From Streptomyces griseoincarnatus (GTDB lineage: Bacteria; Actinomycetota; Actinomycetes; Streptomycetales; Streptomycetaceae): 64,000 bases of DNA. Positions 45,660-56,123 of the stretch are shown here, one piece after another (positions within the stretch are counted from its first letter, which is position 1; each line of letters begins with the position of its first letter). Location of the stretch: NCBI GenBank assembly GCA_014649575.1, contig BMTH01000011.1, positions 186,001 through 250,000 on the forward strand, in the 5' to 3' direction. The position numbers and the translations under genes are program-made. Under the pieces are notes generated by a model, which had not been told where the DNA came from, ran no database searches, and saw nothing but the letters and a program-made list of their open reading frames with translations.

Positions 45660-46330
45660 CCCAGGATGCCCCGGTCGTACGCCGTGGCCACGGCCGCCGC
45701 GCGGTCCTTGGCGCCCAGCTTGGCGAAGATGTGCGTCAGATGCGTCTTCACCGTGGCCTCGCTGATGAACAGCTCGCGGGCGATCTCCCGGTTGGAGGTG
45801 CCCTTGGCGACCAGCGCCAGCACCTCCCGCTCCCGCCCGGACAGCGGTTCGGCGCCCGGAATGCGGGGCGCGCGGACGGCGGACACCAGCCGCGAGGCGA
45901 CGGCCGGGGACAGCACGGAACGCCCCTCGGCCGCGGCGCGGACGGCCGTGAACAACTCCTCCCGCGGGGCGTCCTTGAGCAGATAGCCGGTCGCCCCCGC
46001 CTCGATCGCGGGCAGCGTGTCGGAGTCGGTGTCGTACGTGGTGAGCACCAGCACCCGGGCGCGGGCGCCCCGGCGGGCCAGCTCCCGGATGGCCTCCACG
46101 CCGCCCGTGCCGGGCATGCGCAGGTCCATGAGGATCACGTCGGGGTCCAGCTCCGCCGCTCGCCGGAGCGCCGCCGAGCCGTCGGACGCCTCGCCCAGCA
46201 CGCGGAAGCCGGGCGCGGACTCGAACATGCCGCGCAGACCGTCGCGGACGACGGGGTGGTCGTCGACGACGAGCAGGGTGATCACGGGCACGGCGTCGGC
46301 GGCCTGGTCGGGGGCGGCGTCACGGGTCAT
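45656..46330 (-). CDS. NarL/LuxR family response regulator
   Basis: The 224-residue protein has a receiver domain with acidic pair D23-D24 and phospho-acceptor D69 in VILMDLRMPG, and switch residues T and K in VLTTYDT and YLLKDAP. A C-terminal LuxR helix-turn-helix contains LSGREREVLALVAKG and ATVKTHLTHIFAKLG. Its ATG lies inside the end of the histidine kinase gene (11-base overlap), so the two are translated together. It probably activates the ABC-2 exporter operon to which it belongs. Confidence 0.95.
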   Translation of the reverse strand: MTRDAAPDQAADAVPVITLLVVDDHPVVRDGLRGMFESAPGFRVLGEASDGSAALRRAAELDPDVILMDLRMPGTGGVEAIRELARRGARARVLVLTTYDTDSDTLPAIEAGATGYLLKDAPREELFTAVRAAAEGRSVLSPAVASRLVSAVRAPRIPGAEPLSGREREVLALVAKGTSNREIARELFISEATVKTHLTHIFAKLGAKDRAAAVATAYDRGILG

Positions 46331-47594
46331 GGCGGACCAACGGTACGCGGGCCGAGACCGCCGTGCCGCCGCGCGGTTCGGACTCGACCGTGAGGGACCC
46401 GGCGACGCGTTCGGCGCGGGCCCGCATGCCGTCGAGGCCGAAGCCGCCGGCGGAGGTGTGCGCGGGGACGGCGAGCGGGTCGAAACCCTGGCCGTCGTCG
46501 CGGATGTCGAGGGTGACCTCGTCGCCCATGAAGGAGAGGGTGACGCCGGTGCGGGAGGCCCCCGCGTGGCGCGCGGTGTTGGCGAGGGCCTCCTGGGCGA
46601 TGCGCAGCAGGGTGGCCGCCATCTCGTCGTGCAGCGGCTCGGCGGTCCCGGTGACGGTGAACTCGGTCCGCACACCGCTGCGTTCGCCCCATTCGACGAC
46701 GGTCCGTCTCAGCGCGCCGGGCAGTCCGCCGTCGGCGAGCGCGACCGGGGCGAGGTTGTGCACGGAGCGGCGGGCCTCGCCGAGGCTCTCCCGGGCCAGG
46801 GCGAGGGCCCGGTCCAGACGGTCGCGGCCGGCGGCCGGGTCGGGGGTGCTCGCGGCGACCTGGAGCTGGGCGATGATGCCGGTCAGGCCCTGGGCCAGGG
46901 TGTCGTGGATCTCGGCGGCGAGCCTGCGGCGCTCGTCGGCGACCCCTGCCTCCCGCGCCTGGACGAGCAGTTGGGAGTGGAGGGCGGCGTTCTCGTCGAG
47001 CGCCTGCTGCAACGCGGTGTTGGTGCGCTCCAGTTCTGCGATGGTCGCCGCCTGGGTGCGGGCGCGGTCCTCCTCCAGGCAGGCGAGGTGGGAGAAGAGC
47101 AGGAGCAGGCCCAGGTTGACGGCCATGAGCCCGAGGAAGACCAGCCAGCCGGTCGGGCCGTCCGGCGGCAGCCCGCCGCTCTGCGAGCCGGCGACCGTGG
47201 CGGCCGCCGCCAGCAGTCCGGGGACGACGAGCCTCTTCGGCAACAGCCGCCCGGTGTCCCAGTAGTTGACGGCCACCTGGAAGGCGAACAGCGGGTTCAT
47301 CCAGGTGAGGGCGAAGCCGATGGCCATGCGGACCGCGAAGTACACCGTGCTCGTGCGGGTCGGTCCCTCGGCACCGCGGGACGCCCGCTCCCACCACAGC
47401 TGGAGCACGAGGGCCGCGACGACCAGGACGCCGCAGGCGTACACCTCCGCGCGGCTCATGCCGAGCGGCGCCGCGGTGAACGCCGCCAGCACGGTGCCCG
47501 TGCCCAGCAGGACGTACGGACCCCAGCGGTAGAACAGGGCCCACCGCTGCTCGACCCCCGGCCCGTTCCGTGTCACGTCCGTCACGTGCGGCAT
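46320..47594 (-). CDS. Sensor histidine kinase (HisKA_3 type)
   Basis: The 424-residue protein has five or six membrane segments (about 25-170) with little external sequence, a coiled-coil linker (172-215), and a HisKA_3 dimerisation helix with phospho-acceptor H230 in AAEIHDTLAQG. A HATPase domain with LLRIAQEALANTARHAGA and IRDDGQGFDP follows. The short external loops suggest sensing within the membrane, as in LiaS and DesK relatives. The ATG at 47594 has a weak ribosome-binding site. It sits between the ABC-2 permease gene (26 bases) and its response regulator. Confidence 0.94.
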   Translation of the reverse strand: MPHVTDVTRNGPGVEQRWALFYRWGPYVLLGTGTVLAAFTAAPLGMSRAEVYACGVLVVAALVLQLWWERASRGAEGPTRTSTVYFAVRMAIGFALTWMNPLFAFQVAVNYWDTGRLLPKRLVVPGLLAAAATVAGSQSGGLPPDGPTGWLVFLGLMAVNLGLLLLFSHLACLEEDRARTQAATIAELERTNTALQQALDENAALHSQLLVQAREAGVADERRRLAAEIHDTLAQGLTGIIAQLQVAASTPDPAAGRDRLDRALALARESLGEARRSVHNLAPVALADGGLPGALRRTVVEWGERSGVRTEFTVTGTAEPLHDEMAATLLRIAQEALANTARHAGASRTGVTLSFMGDEVTLDIRDDGQGFDPLAVPAHTSAGGFGLDGMRARAERVAGSLTVESEPRGGTAVSARVPLVRHDP

Positions 47595-47620
47595 CGCACC
47601 AGTGTCCGCCACGCCCGTCC

Positions 47621-48366
47621 TCACTCCCAGCGGAACCACCGCACCGCGCCCGCGGTGAGCAGCACCGCCCACCCCGCCGTCACCGCGAGGTTTCCCGCTC
47701 CCGGCCAGTGGCCCGCCGACGCCTCGTTCAGGGCCTGGGCGGCCGCGCCGAACGGGGTCCGGCCGACGATGTCGGCCATCAGGTCGGGCATGGCCTCGAC
47801 GGGGAGCCACACGCCCGCGGTGAACATCGCCGGGAACAGCGCGGTGGAGCCGGCCGCCGTGGCGATCTTCGCCGTGCGGGCCAGGGCGCTGAGCAGCGCG
47901 CCGAGCGCGAGGGAGGCGGCCAGGGCGAGCAGCAGCGCGAGCAGGTGGCCGAGCGGCTGCCTCGGCAGGGCGACGTCGAAGGCGAGGCGGCCGACGGCGA
48001 GGGTGAGCAGCGCGGAGATCAGCGAGGCGGCGCCGAGCACCGCCATCTGCGCGGCGAGCAGGGCGGAGGGGCGGACCGGTGTGGTGGACATCCGGCGCAG
48101 GATGCCTGTCTCGCGGTAGCCGGTGAGGGTGGGCGGCATGCCCTGGAGTCCGCCGATGATCAGGCCGAGGAGGAGGGCGACCGGTACGTAGGCGTCGACC
48201 GGCCGCAGTCCGCCGAGGGCGGGGTCGGCCTCCCGGAAGGACGGGATGCAGCCGAGGATCGCCAGCAGCAGGGTCGGGAAGAGCATGATCCAGAAGATGC
48301 CGGCGGGTTCGCGCCGGAAGAGGCGGAACTCGGTGCGCAGCACCGCCGTGTTGACCGGTCCGGTGC

Positions 48367-48370
<4 letters not shown>
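47621..48370 (-). CDS. ABC-2 type exporter permease
   Basis: The 249-residue protein has six membrane segments and the ABC-2 family motif around LGLIIGGLQGMPPTLTGYRETGILRRM. It pairs with the ATPase whose gene overlaps its start by 4 bases (ATGA). These small permeases typically export drugs, lipids or antibiotics. Being in one transcript with a two-component system suggests induction by the exported compound or by envelope stress. The substrate is unknown. Confidence 0.93.
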
Positions 48371-49269
<899 letters not shown>

Positions 49270-49336
49270 GACGGTCAGTGTCGCGGTGGACGGGGCGCGC
49301 GGACATCGGCCGTCCCGCTCGGCCGCGCATCGTCCG

Positions 49337-49346
49337 ATCGGCCGAT
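49337..49346. promoter_or_regulatory. Palindrome in the divergent ABC-2/ABC exporter control region
   Basis: ATCGGCCGAT is a perfect 10-bp palindrome; flanking bases almost extend it. It lies between two divergent transporter operons (starts at 49269 and 49490), a place where a response regulator or repressor could act. Chance occurrence in GC-rich DNA is possible. Confidence 0.25.
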
Positions 49347-49489
49347 GGAGTGGTACGACTCCCGGGCCCGTGACGGGCGTTCACCGAGGTGGGGCGGTCC
49401 CGCGGCGCCGGTCGTAGGACTCACGGCCGAGGCGGACCGGGCCGGAATTCGGTGGGCAGCGTCAGTGGCGAACCGTACTCTCACTGCTG

Positions 49490-51277
49490 ATGTCCACTAC
49501 ACCTTCTCCCCGGGAACCCCGCTCCACCGTGCGGACGCTGCTACGGCTGTGGCCGTACGTGCGGCCTGTGCGGACGCGCCTGTTCACCGCCGCGTTCATC
49601 GCCGTCCTGGCGTCCTGCATAGGACTCGTCATCCCGCTGGTGCTCAAGTGGATGGTCGACGGACCCATCGCCGACCGCGACCCGGCGGGGGTGTGGCTCG
49701 GCGCGCTGTACCTGCTGCTGCTCGGGCTGGCGGAGGCGCTGCTGTTCGGGTTCCGGCGCTGGCTGGTGGCGCGGCCCCTGTCGCACGTCGAGGCGGAGAT
49801 GCGGGCCGACCTGTACCGGCATCTCCAGCGGCTGCCGATCGCCTTCCACGACCGCTGGGCCTCGGGCCAGTTGCTGTCCCGGGCGACCACCGACCTCATG
49901 CTGCTGCGCATGTTCCTCGCGTTCCCGCTGACCTTCCTGCTGGTCAACGGCGTGACGATCCTGGTCGGCGTGATCATCATGCTGGTGCAGGACTGGACGC
50001 TGGGGCTGGTCATCCTGGTGCCGGCGGTGCCCGTGCTGATCACCTGCGTGGTGTTCGAGAAGCAGTACTCGCGGGCGGCCCGGCAGGCGCAGGACCAGGT
50101 GGGCGATCTGACGACCGTGGTCGAGGAGAGCGTGCTCGGCATCCGGATCATCAAGGGGTTCGGCCGGCACCGCAGCCAGGCGCGGGCGTTCCGCGAGCTG
50201 TCGGGGAAGCTGCGGGGCACGGAGCTGCACAAGGCGCGGCTGCTGGCGGCGATCCTCGGCATCATCGTGACGCTGCCCGAACTGGCCATCGGCGCGGCGC
50301 TGGTGCTGGGCGCCGTGCAGGTGGCGGACGGCGAGCTGTCGGCGGGCACCCTGGTGGCGTTCCTGTCCACGGCGCTGGCGCTGCGCTGGCCGGTGGACTC
50401 GATCGGTTTCCTGCTGGCGATGAGCCAGGAGGCGGCGACGGCCACCGAGCGGTACTTCGAGGTGATGGACGCGGAGCCGGAGTCGGGCGCCACGGCGTCC
50501 CCGGCGAAGGACGGCGGCCCCCGGGAGGGCGGGCTGCGGTTCGAGAACATCACCTTCCGCTACCCGGACGCGCCCGAGGGCTCGCCGCCCGTGCTGGACC
50601 GCGTCGACCTGCACATCCGGCCCGGCGAATCGCTGGCGCTGGTCGGGGCGACCGGCAGCGGCAAGACCACGCTGACCGCGCTGGTGCCCCGGCTGCACGA
50701 GGTCACCGACGGGCGCATCACCCTGGACGGGCGGGACATCAGGGACATGTCCCGGGAGGAGCTGCGCTCCCGTGTCGCCGTCGCCTTCGAGGAGCCCACA
50801 CTCTTCTCCGCGACCGTCGGCGAGAACGTCCTGATGGGCGGCGGCAGCGGCGAGGAAGACCTGGACCGCGCGCTGGCCGTCGCCCAGGCGGACTTCGCCC
50901 ACGCGCTGCCGCAGGGCACCGCCACCCAGGTCGGCGAGCAGGGTCTGAGCCTCTCCGGCGGGCAGCGGCAGCGGCTCGCCCTGGCCCGCGCGGTCGTGGG
51001 ACGGCCCGACTTCCTGGTGCTGGACGACCCGCTGTCCGCGCTGGACGTGCACACGGAGGCCGCGGTCGAGGCCGCGCTGCGCCGGGTGCTCGCCGACACC
51101 ACGGCGCTGATCGTGGCGCACCGCCCGTCCACGGTGCTGCTCGCCGACCGGGTGGCGCTGCTGTCCGGCGGGCGGATCACGGCGGTCGGCACCCATCACG
51201 AACTGCTGCGGGGCAATGCCGAGTACGCCCACCTGATGTCGGGCGACCCGGCGGAGGAACTGGAGGAGCAGCGATGA
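49490..51277 (+). CDS. Heterodimeric ABC exporter subunit with degenerate catalytic site
   Basis: The 595-residue half-transporter has six membrane helices (about 18-310) and one ATPase domain. Walker A is intact (GATGSGKTT, K392), the signature is LSLSGGQRQRLALA, and an H-loop histidine is present. The catalytic glutamate after Walker B is replaced by aspartate (LDDPLSALD, D513), as in the degenerate-site subunits of TM287/288-type exporters. The partner encoded downstream has the glutamate. ATG 49490 has no ribosome-binding site, but a TACTCT 8 bases before it could give a leaderless message. The stop codon overlaps the next start as ATGA. Confidence 0.94.
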   Translation: MSTTPSPREPRSTVRTLLRLWPYVRPVRTRLFTAAFIAVLASCIGLVIPLVLKWMVDGPIADRDPAGVWLGALYLLLLGLAEALLFGFRRWLVARPLSHVEAEMRADLYRHLQRLPIAFHDRWASGQLLSRATTDLMLLRMFLAFPLTFLLVNGVTILVGVIIMLVQDWTLGLVILVPAVPVLITCVVFEKQYSRAARQAQDQVGDLTTVVEESVLGIRIIKGFGRHRSQARAFRELSGKLRGTELHKARLLAAILGIIVTLPELAIGAALVLGAVQVADGELSAGTLVAFLSTALALRWPVDSIGFLLAMSQEAATATERYFEVMDAEPESGATASPAKDGGPREGGLRFENITFRYPDAPEGSPPVLDRVDLHIRPGESLALVGATGSGKTTLTALVPRLHEVTDGRITLDGRDIRDMSREELRSRVAVAFEEPTLFSATVGENVLMGGGSGEEDLDRALAVAQADFAHALPQGTATQVGEQGLSLSGGQRQRLALARAVVGRPDFLVLDDPLSALDVHTEAAVEAALRRVLADTTALIVAHRPSTVLLADRVALLSGGRITAVGTHHELLRGNAEYAHLMSGDPAEELEEQR

Positions 51278-53130
51278 CGGCGGCCACGACCGCACCGGTC
51301 CGCGACGAGGACGACGACCGGACACCGCAGCAGAGCGGCGGCGACCCCTTCGACCGGGACGTGCTGCCCGCTCCCCCGGGCGCCACCGGCGCGCTGCTGC
51401 GCTCCCTGCTCGCGCCGATGCGCGGCCGGGTGGCGCTGACCGCACTGCTGCTGCTGCTCCAGCAGGCCGCCGTGCAGGCGGGCCCGCTGCTGGTGGCGTA
51501 CGCGATCGACCGTGCGGTGCCCGCGTTCCGCGACAGCGACCACGGGCCGCTGATCGCGGTGGCGGCGGGTTATCTGCTGTGCGCGTCGGCGGCCGGGGCG
51601 CTGCAGTACGCGTTCATCACCGCCTCCGCCCGGGTCAGCCAGGACGTGCTCCTCGACCTGCGCGGCCGGATCTTCCGGCACGCGCAGGCGCTGAGCGTGG
51701 ACTTCCACGAGCGCTACACCTCCGGCCGGCTGATCTCCCGCTCCACCACCGACGTCGAGTCGCTGCGGGAGCTGCTGGAGGAGGGCCTGCAGGAACTGGT
51801 GATGACCATCCTGTCCGCCGTGTACATCTCGGTGCTGCTGCTCTGGCTGGACCTGGGCCTCGGCGCGGTGGCGGTGGCGTCGTTCGTGCCGCTGTACCTG
51901 CTGGTGCGGTCCTACCAGCGGCGGGCGCAGCGGGTGTACCGGAAGCGGTCGACGGCGATCGCCGCGGTGATCGTGAAGTTCGTCGAGACGATGAACGGCA
52001 TCCGCCCGGTGCGCGCCTTCCGCCGCGAGAAGGCCAACGACGCCGACTTCGCGGTGCTGAACCGGCGGCACGAGAAGACCAACGGCGACGCGCTCCTGGA
52101 GATGGCCCGCTACGTCGTCGGCTCCCGGGTGACCGCCAACACCACGGTCGCGCTGATCGTGCTGTGGGGCGCCTACCGGGTGGCCGGGGAGACACTGGCG
52201 CTCGGTGTGCTGGCGGCGGCCGTGCTCTATCTGCGGCGGCTGTACGACCCGATCGACCGGCTGGGCATGTTCCTCAACTCCTACCAGTCGGCGGCGGCCT
52301 CGCTCGAGAAGATCGCCGGCCTGCTGGCGCAGATCCCGTCGGTGCCCGAGCCGGCGGCGCCCCGCGAGCTGCCGGGGCGGCGCTCCGGTCTCCCCGGGCG
52401 GGAGGTGGTCTTCGACGACGTGCGGTTCGCGTACCGCACCGGCGGCGAGGTGCTGCCCCGCTTCGGCCTCACCCTGCCGGCCGGGCAGACCGTCGCCGTG
52501 GTCGGCTCCACGGGCGCGGGCAAGTCGACGCTGGCGAAGCTGCTCGCCCGGTTCTACGACCCCAGCGACGGGCGGGTGCTGCTCGACGGCGTCGACCTGC
52601 GCGACCTGACGGGACGGGACCTGCGACGCGAGGTGGTGATGGTGACCCAGGAGGCGTTCCTGTTCTCCGGGACGGTCGCCGAGAACATCTCCATCGGCCG
52701 TCCGGAGGCCACCCGCGAGGAGATCGAGCAGGCGGCCAAGGAGATCGGCGCGCACGACTTCATCACGGCGCTGCCCGACGGCTACGACACGGACGTCCGC
52801 AAGCGAGGCGGCCGTATCTCGGCGGGACAGCGGCAGCTGGTGGCGTTCGCGCGGGCACTGCTCGCGGACCCGGCGGTGCTGATCCTCGACGAGGCGACCA
52901 GCTCGCTCGACGTCCCCGGCGAGCGGGCGGTGCAGCGGGCGATGGCCACGGTGCTGAAGGGCCGTACGGCGGTGGTGATCGCGCACCGGCTGTCCACCGT
53001 GGAGATCGCGGACCGGGTGCTGGTGATGGAGCACGGGCGGATCGTGGAGGACGGCAGTCCGGACGAACTCATCGGCGGTTCGGGCCGGTTCGCGGACCTG
53101 CACCGGGCCTGGCGGGACAGCCTGGCCTGA
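51274..53130 (+). CDS. Heterodimeric ABC exporter subunit with consensus catalytic site
   Basis: The 618-residue half-transporter has a polar N-terminal extension of about 40 residues, six membrane helices and an ATPase domain. Walker A is GSTGAGKST (K417), Walker B LILDEATSSLD with catalytic E540, and the H-loop VIAHRLST. Its signature is ISAGQ (515-519) instead of LSGGQ. With the preceding gene it forms a pair with one consensus and one degenerate ATP site. ATG 51274 has GGAGGAG upstream and overlaps the previous stop codon. A much longer open frame upstream is a shadow. Confidence 0.94.
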   Translation: MTAATTAPVRDEDDDRTPQQSGGDPFDRDVLPAPPGATGALLRSLLAPMRGRVALTALLLLLQQAAVQAGPLLVAYAIDRAVPAFRDSDHGPLIAVAAGYLLCASAAGALQYAFITASARVSQDVLLDLRGRIFRHAQALSVDFHERYTSGRLISRSTTDVESLRELLEEGLQELVMTILSAVYISVLLLWLDLGLGAVAVASFVPLYLLVRSYQRRAQRVYRKRSTAIAAVIVKFVETMNGIRPVRAFRREKANDADFAVLNRRHEKTNGDALLEMARYVVGSRVTANTTVALIVLWGAYRVAGETLALGVLAAAVLYLRRLYDPIDRLGMFLNSYQSAAASLEKIAGLLAQIPSVPEPAAPRELPGRRSGLPGREVVFDDVRFAYRTGGEVLPRFGLTLPAGQTVAVVGSTGAGKSTLAKLLARFYDPSDGRVLLDGVDLRDLTGRDLRREVVMVTQEAFLFSGTVAENISIGRPEATREEIEQAAKEIGAHDFITALPDGYDTDVRKRGGRISAGQRQLVAFARALLADPAVLILDEATSSLDVPGERAVQRAMATVLKGRTAVVIAHRLSTVEIADRVLVMEHGRIVEDGSPDELIGGSGRFADLHRAWRDSLA

Positions 53131-53193
53131 CCGCCGCCGTCGCGGGCCCGCTCCCGGGGGCGCGCCGGGGGACCGACCGAGAGGAGCACACCC

Positions 53194-54078
53194 GTGACGG
53201 AGGCGACGTCGATGCTGCTCGCGCGGCTGCACGCGGCGGGTCTCACGGACGTCGGCGCGGTCGAGTCGGCTTCCGGGGGTCTCGCCGCGACCGCGGGTCT
53301 GGCCCGCCGCGCGGACGGCACCCCGCTGTTCGTGAAGGCGTTCGGCGAACCGCCGGCGGACGACGCCTTCGCCACCGAGGCCGAGGGGCTGAGGGTGCTG
53401 CGCGAGGCGGGCGGTGCGGTCACGCCGGAGGTGGTGCTCGCGGAGCGGGACCTGCTCGTGCTGTCGGTGCTGCGCCCCCGGCCGGACACGGAGGTGTTCT
53501 GGGAGGAGTGCGCGCACGCGGTCGCCCACCTGCACACGGCCACGGCGCACCACCGGTTCGGCTGGCACCGGGACAACTGGCTGGGCCGGCGCCGCCAGGT
53601 CAACACCTGGACCGACGACGGCTTCGAGTTCTTCGCCCGGCACCGTCTGCTGCGCTGGCTGGAGGAGCCCCGGGTCCGTGAGGCGCTGGACGCCGCCGAC
53701 CGCCGCGCGCTGGAGCGGCTGTGCGACCGGCTGCCCGAGCTGCTGCCGGACCGGCCCGCCTGCCTGACCCACGGCGACCTGTGGGCGCAGAACGTGATGG
53801 CCGCCCCCGACGGCCGGCCCGCGCTGATCGACCCGGCCGTGTCGTACACCTGGGCCGAGGTGGACCTCGCCCATCTGTGGACGACCGCGCCGCCGCCCGA
53901 GGCACGGGTGTTCTTCGAGCGGTACGCGGAGCTCACCGGTCTTGACGCGGGCTGGCGGGAACGGATGCCCATCCTCCAGCTGCGTCAGCACCTGGCCGTG
54001 ATCGCCCAGTTCGAGCCCGACTGGGGCGCCGCCGCACACGTACGGGCCACGCTCGCTCCGTTCCGGCAGCGCCCGTGA
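53194..54078 (+). CDS. Fructosamine/ketosamine kinase family protein
   Basis: The 294-residue protein belongs to the fructosamine-3-kinase and APH-like kinase family. It has a nucleotide-binding start with GGLAATAGLARRADGTPLFVK, catalytic D195 in LTHGDLWAQNVM, and metal-binding D213 in LIDPAVSY. Known members phosphorylate sugars attached to amines, which triggers deglycation; bacterial members may use small amine-linked sugars. GTG start with GAGAGGAG upstream. It lies between two ABC exporter gene pairs (63 and 52 bases away) on the same strand. It could be the resistance or processing enzyme of what they export, but that is inference. Confidence 0.9.
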   Translation: MTEATSMLLARLHAAGLTDVGAVESASGGLAATAGLARRADGTPLFVKAFGEPPADDAFATEAEGLRVLREAGGAVTPEVVLAERDLLVLSVLRPRPDTEVFWEECAHAVAHLHTATAHHRFGWHRDNWLGRRRQVNTWTDDGFEFFARHRLLRWLEEPRVREALDAADRRALERLCDRLPELLPDRPACLTHGDLWAQNVMAAPDGRPALIDPAVSYTWAEVDLAHLWTTAPPPEARVFFERYAELTGLDAGWRERMPILQLRQHLAVIAQFEPDWGAAAHVRATLAPFRQRP

Positions 54079-54130
54079 GACGACCGACGAGGCACGCCGG
54101 CCGCCGGGCCGCAGGGGGAGGAAGTCGCAC

Positions 54131-55852
54131 GTGATCGACACCTACGGGGATCCCGGCACGCCCGACGGGCGCGGCGGGGCCCGCTATCTGTGGTGGCTGG
54201 TGCGCAGGCAGCCTGGGCGCTGTCTGGCGGGGGCGGTGTACGGCAGCGTGTGGATGGTGCTGCTGGCGTCCACGCCGTACCTGATGTCCCGGGCGGTGGA
54301 CGACGGGCTGGGGACGGGCGACATGACGGCGCTGGCCGGCTGGGCCGGTCTGCTGGTCCTGGTGACCGCGTTCAACGCCTGGCTGGGCACGATGCGGCAC
54401 CGCACGATGACGATGGTGCGGATGGACGCCAACTTCCGCACGGTGAAGGTGGTCGTCGGGCACACCGTGCGGCTGGGTGCGGCGCTGGACCGGCGGGCGG
54501 CTGCCGGGGAGGTCGTCACCATCGGCGTGGGAGACGTGCAGGTGATCGCCCAGTCCCTCACCGCCGTGGGGCCGGGAATCGGCGCGGTCGTGGCGTACGC
54601 GGCGGTGGCGGGACTGCTCCTGACGGTGTCTCCGCTGCTGGCCGCTGTGGTGCTGCTGGGGGTGCCGGTGATCGGGCTCGTGGTCGGACCGCTCGCCGGG
54701 CGGCTGCAGGGCGCGGAGACGGAGTACCGGGAGCGGCAGGGCGTGCTGACCGCGCGGATCGGGGATCTCGCGGGCGGGCTGCGGGTGCTGAGCGGACTCG
54801 GAGGCAAGGGGCTGGTCGCGGACGCGTTCCGCCGTGACTCGGGGCGGCTGCGCGAGCAGGGCTACCGGGTGGGGGCGGTGACGAGCTGGATGCAGGCGCT
54901 GGCCGCGGGCCTGCCGACGCTGTTCCTCGCCGTGGTGACGTGGATCGCCGCCCGGCAGGCCGCGCAGGGCGACATCACCATCGGCCAACTGGTGTCGGTG
55001 TACGGGTACGTGACGGTCCTGGTGTGGCCGGTGATGTTCCTGATCGAGTGCGGCTACTACCTCAGCCGGGGCGTGGTCGCGGCGGGCCGGGTGGCGGCCC
55101 TGCTGCGGATCCAGCCGCCGCCGGACGCGGCCACCGCCGACCCGCCGGCCGAGCCCTCCACGCTGGAGGACCCGGAGTCCGGGGTGCGGGTGCTGCCGGG
55201 GCGGCTGACCGCGCTGGTCTGCGCCCGGCCGGCGGACGCGGCGGCCGTGGTGGACCGGCTGGGCCGGTACACACCGTCCGACGCCAGGTGGGGCGGGGTT
55301 CGGCTGGACGAGATCGCACCGGCCCGGGTGCGGGAGCGGATCCTGGTCGCCGAACCGGAGGCCGCGCTGTTCGCCGGCCCGCTGCGCGAGGTGGTCGCGG
55401 GCCGGGGCGGGGCGTCCGACACCCAGGTGCTGGGCGCGCTGCACGCGGCGGCCGCCGACGAGGTGGTGCGCGGGCTGCCGGACGGTCTCGACTCGGTGGT
55501 GTCCGCGCAGGGCCGCAGCCTGTCCGGCGGACAGCGGCAACGGGTCCGGCTGGCGCGGGCGCTGCTCGCCGACCCGGAGGTGCTGCTGGCGGTGGAACCG
55601 ACCTCGGCGCTCGACGCGCACACCGAGGCCCTGGTCGCCGACCGGCTGCGCGCGGCGCGCGAGGGCCGGACGACGGTGCTGGTCACCACCTCACCACTGG
55701 TCCTGGACCGGGCCGACCGGGTCCTGTTCCTCGCCGACGGCAAGGTGACGGCGGCCGGCGCCCACCGCCGGCTGCTCGAGGACGAGCCGGAATACCGGCG
55801 CCTGGTCGCCAGGGACGCCGAACAGGACACCCCCGAGAAGGTGGCCCGATGA
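54131..55852 (+). CDS. ABC exporter half with non-functional nucleotide-binding site
   Basis: The 573-residue protein has six membrane helices and an ATPase domain that cannot bind ATP in the normal way. Where Walker A should be (about 365-372) the sequence is ARPADAAA, with no glycines or lysine. The Walker B aspartate is V488 (LLAVEPTSALD, with E489 kept), and the H-loop histidine is T520 (LVTTSPL). The LSGGQRQR signature at 464-471 is intact. It can therefore only complete the partner's site. GTG with GGGGAGG upstream. The stop codon overlaps a small chimeric frame by 4 bases. Confidence 0.93.
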   Translation: MIDTYGDPGTPDGRGGARYLWWLVRRQPGRCLAGAVYGSVWMVLLASTPYLMSRAVDDGLGTGDMTALAGWAGLLVLVTAFNAWLGTMRHRTMTMVRMDANFRTVKVVVGHTVRLGAALDRRAAAGEVVTIGVGDVQVIAQSLTAVGPGIGAVVAYAAVAGLLLTVSPLLAAVVLLGVPVIGLVVGPLAGRLQGAETEYRERQGVLTARIGDLAGGLRVLSGLGGKGLVADAFRRDSGRLREQGYRVGAVTSWMQALAAGLPTLFLAVVTWIAARQAAQGDITIGQLVSVYGYVTVLVWPVMFLIECGYYLSRGVVAAGRVAALLRIQPPPDAATADPPAEPSTLEDPESGVRVLPGRLTALVCARPADAAAVVDRLGRYTPSDARWGGVRLDEIAPARVRERILVAEPEAALFAGPLREVVAGRGGASDTQVLGALHAAAADEVVRGLPDGLDSVVSAQGRSLSGGQRQRVRLARALLADPEVLLAVEPTSALDAHTEALVADRLRAAREGRTTVLVTTSPLVLDRADRVLFLADGKVTAAGAHRRLLEDEPEYRRLVARDAEQDTPEKVAR

Positions 55853-56123
55853 GCGGGGAACGACTGCCGGTGGCGGAACCGGCCGATGTACGGCGTGCCG
55901 CCGGGGAGCTGGTGCGGGCCGGCCGTGTGCTTCCCCTGACTGACGCCAAGGCATCGGCGAGCGGCGCCCACCGCCGACTGCTCGACGAGCCGGAACACCG
56001 GTGCCGGGTCGCCCAGGACTCCGAGCAGGACACCCCCGAGGAGGCGGCACGATGAGCGGGGAACGACTGCCGGTGGCGGAACCGGCCGATGTACGGCGTG
56101 CCGCCGGGGAGCTGGTGCGGGCC
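55715..56123. repeat. Tandem duplication of the junction between two ABC exporter genes
   Basis: Unit A (55715-55920) holds the last 46 codons of the upstream exporter gene plus the first 24 codons of the next. Unit B (55921-56123) repeats it with one codon deleted. The 72 bases 55849-55920 and 56052-56123 are identical, while the preceding parts have drifted by roughly 15-25 percent. Recombination between the identical 72-bp copies would precisely remove the chimeric frame. Confidence 0.92.
55849..56055 (+). CDS. 68-residue chimeric reading frame between two ABC exporter genes
   Basis: This frame begins with the same 24 residues as the downstream exporter (MSGERLPVAEPADVRRAAGE and four more). 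It then continues as a diverged copy of the upstream exporter's C-terminal 43 residues, ending DTPEEAAR. Both ends are ATGA overlaps, so ribosomes leaving the upstream gene can translate it and then restart on the next. It has no membrane segment or known domain. It may be a passive by-product of duplication, a spacer that sets subunit ratio, or a small regulatory protein. The frame has stayed open despite drift. Confidence 0.6.
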   Translation: MSGERLPVAEPADVRRAAGELVRAGRVLPLTDAKASASGAHRRLLDEPEHRCRVAQDSEQDTPEEAAR

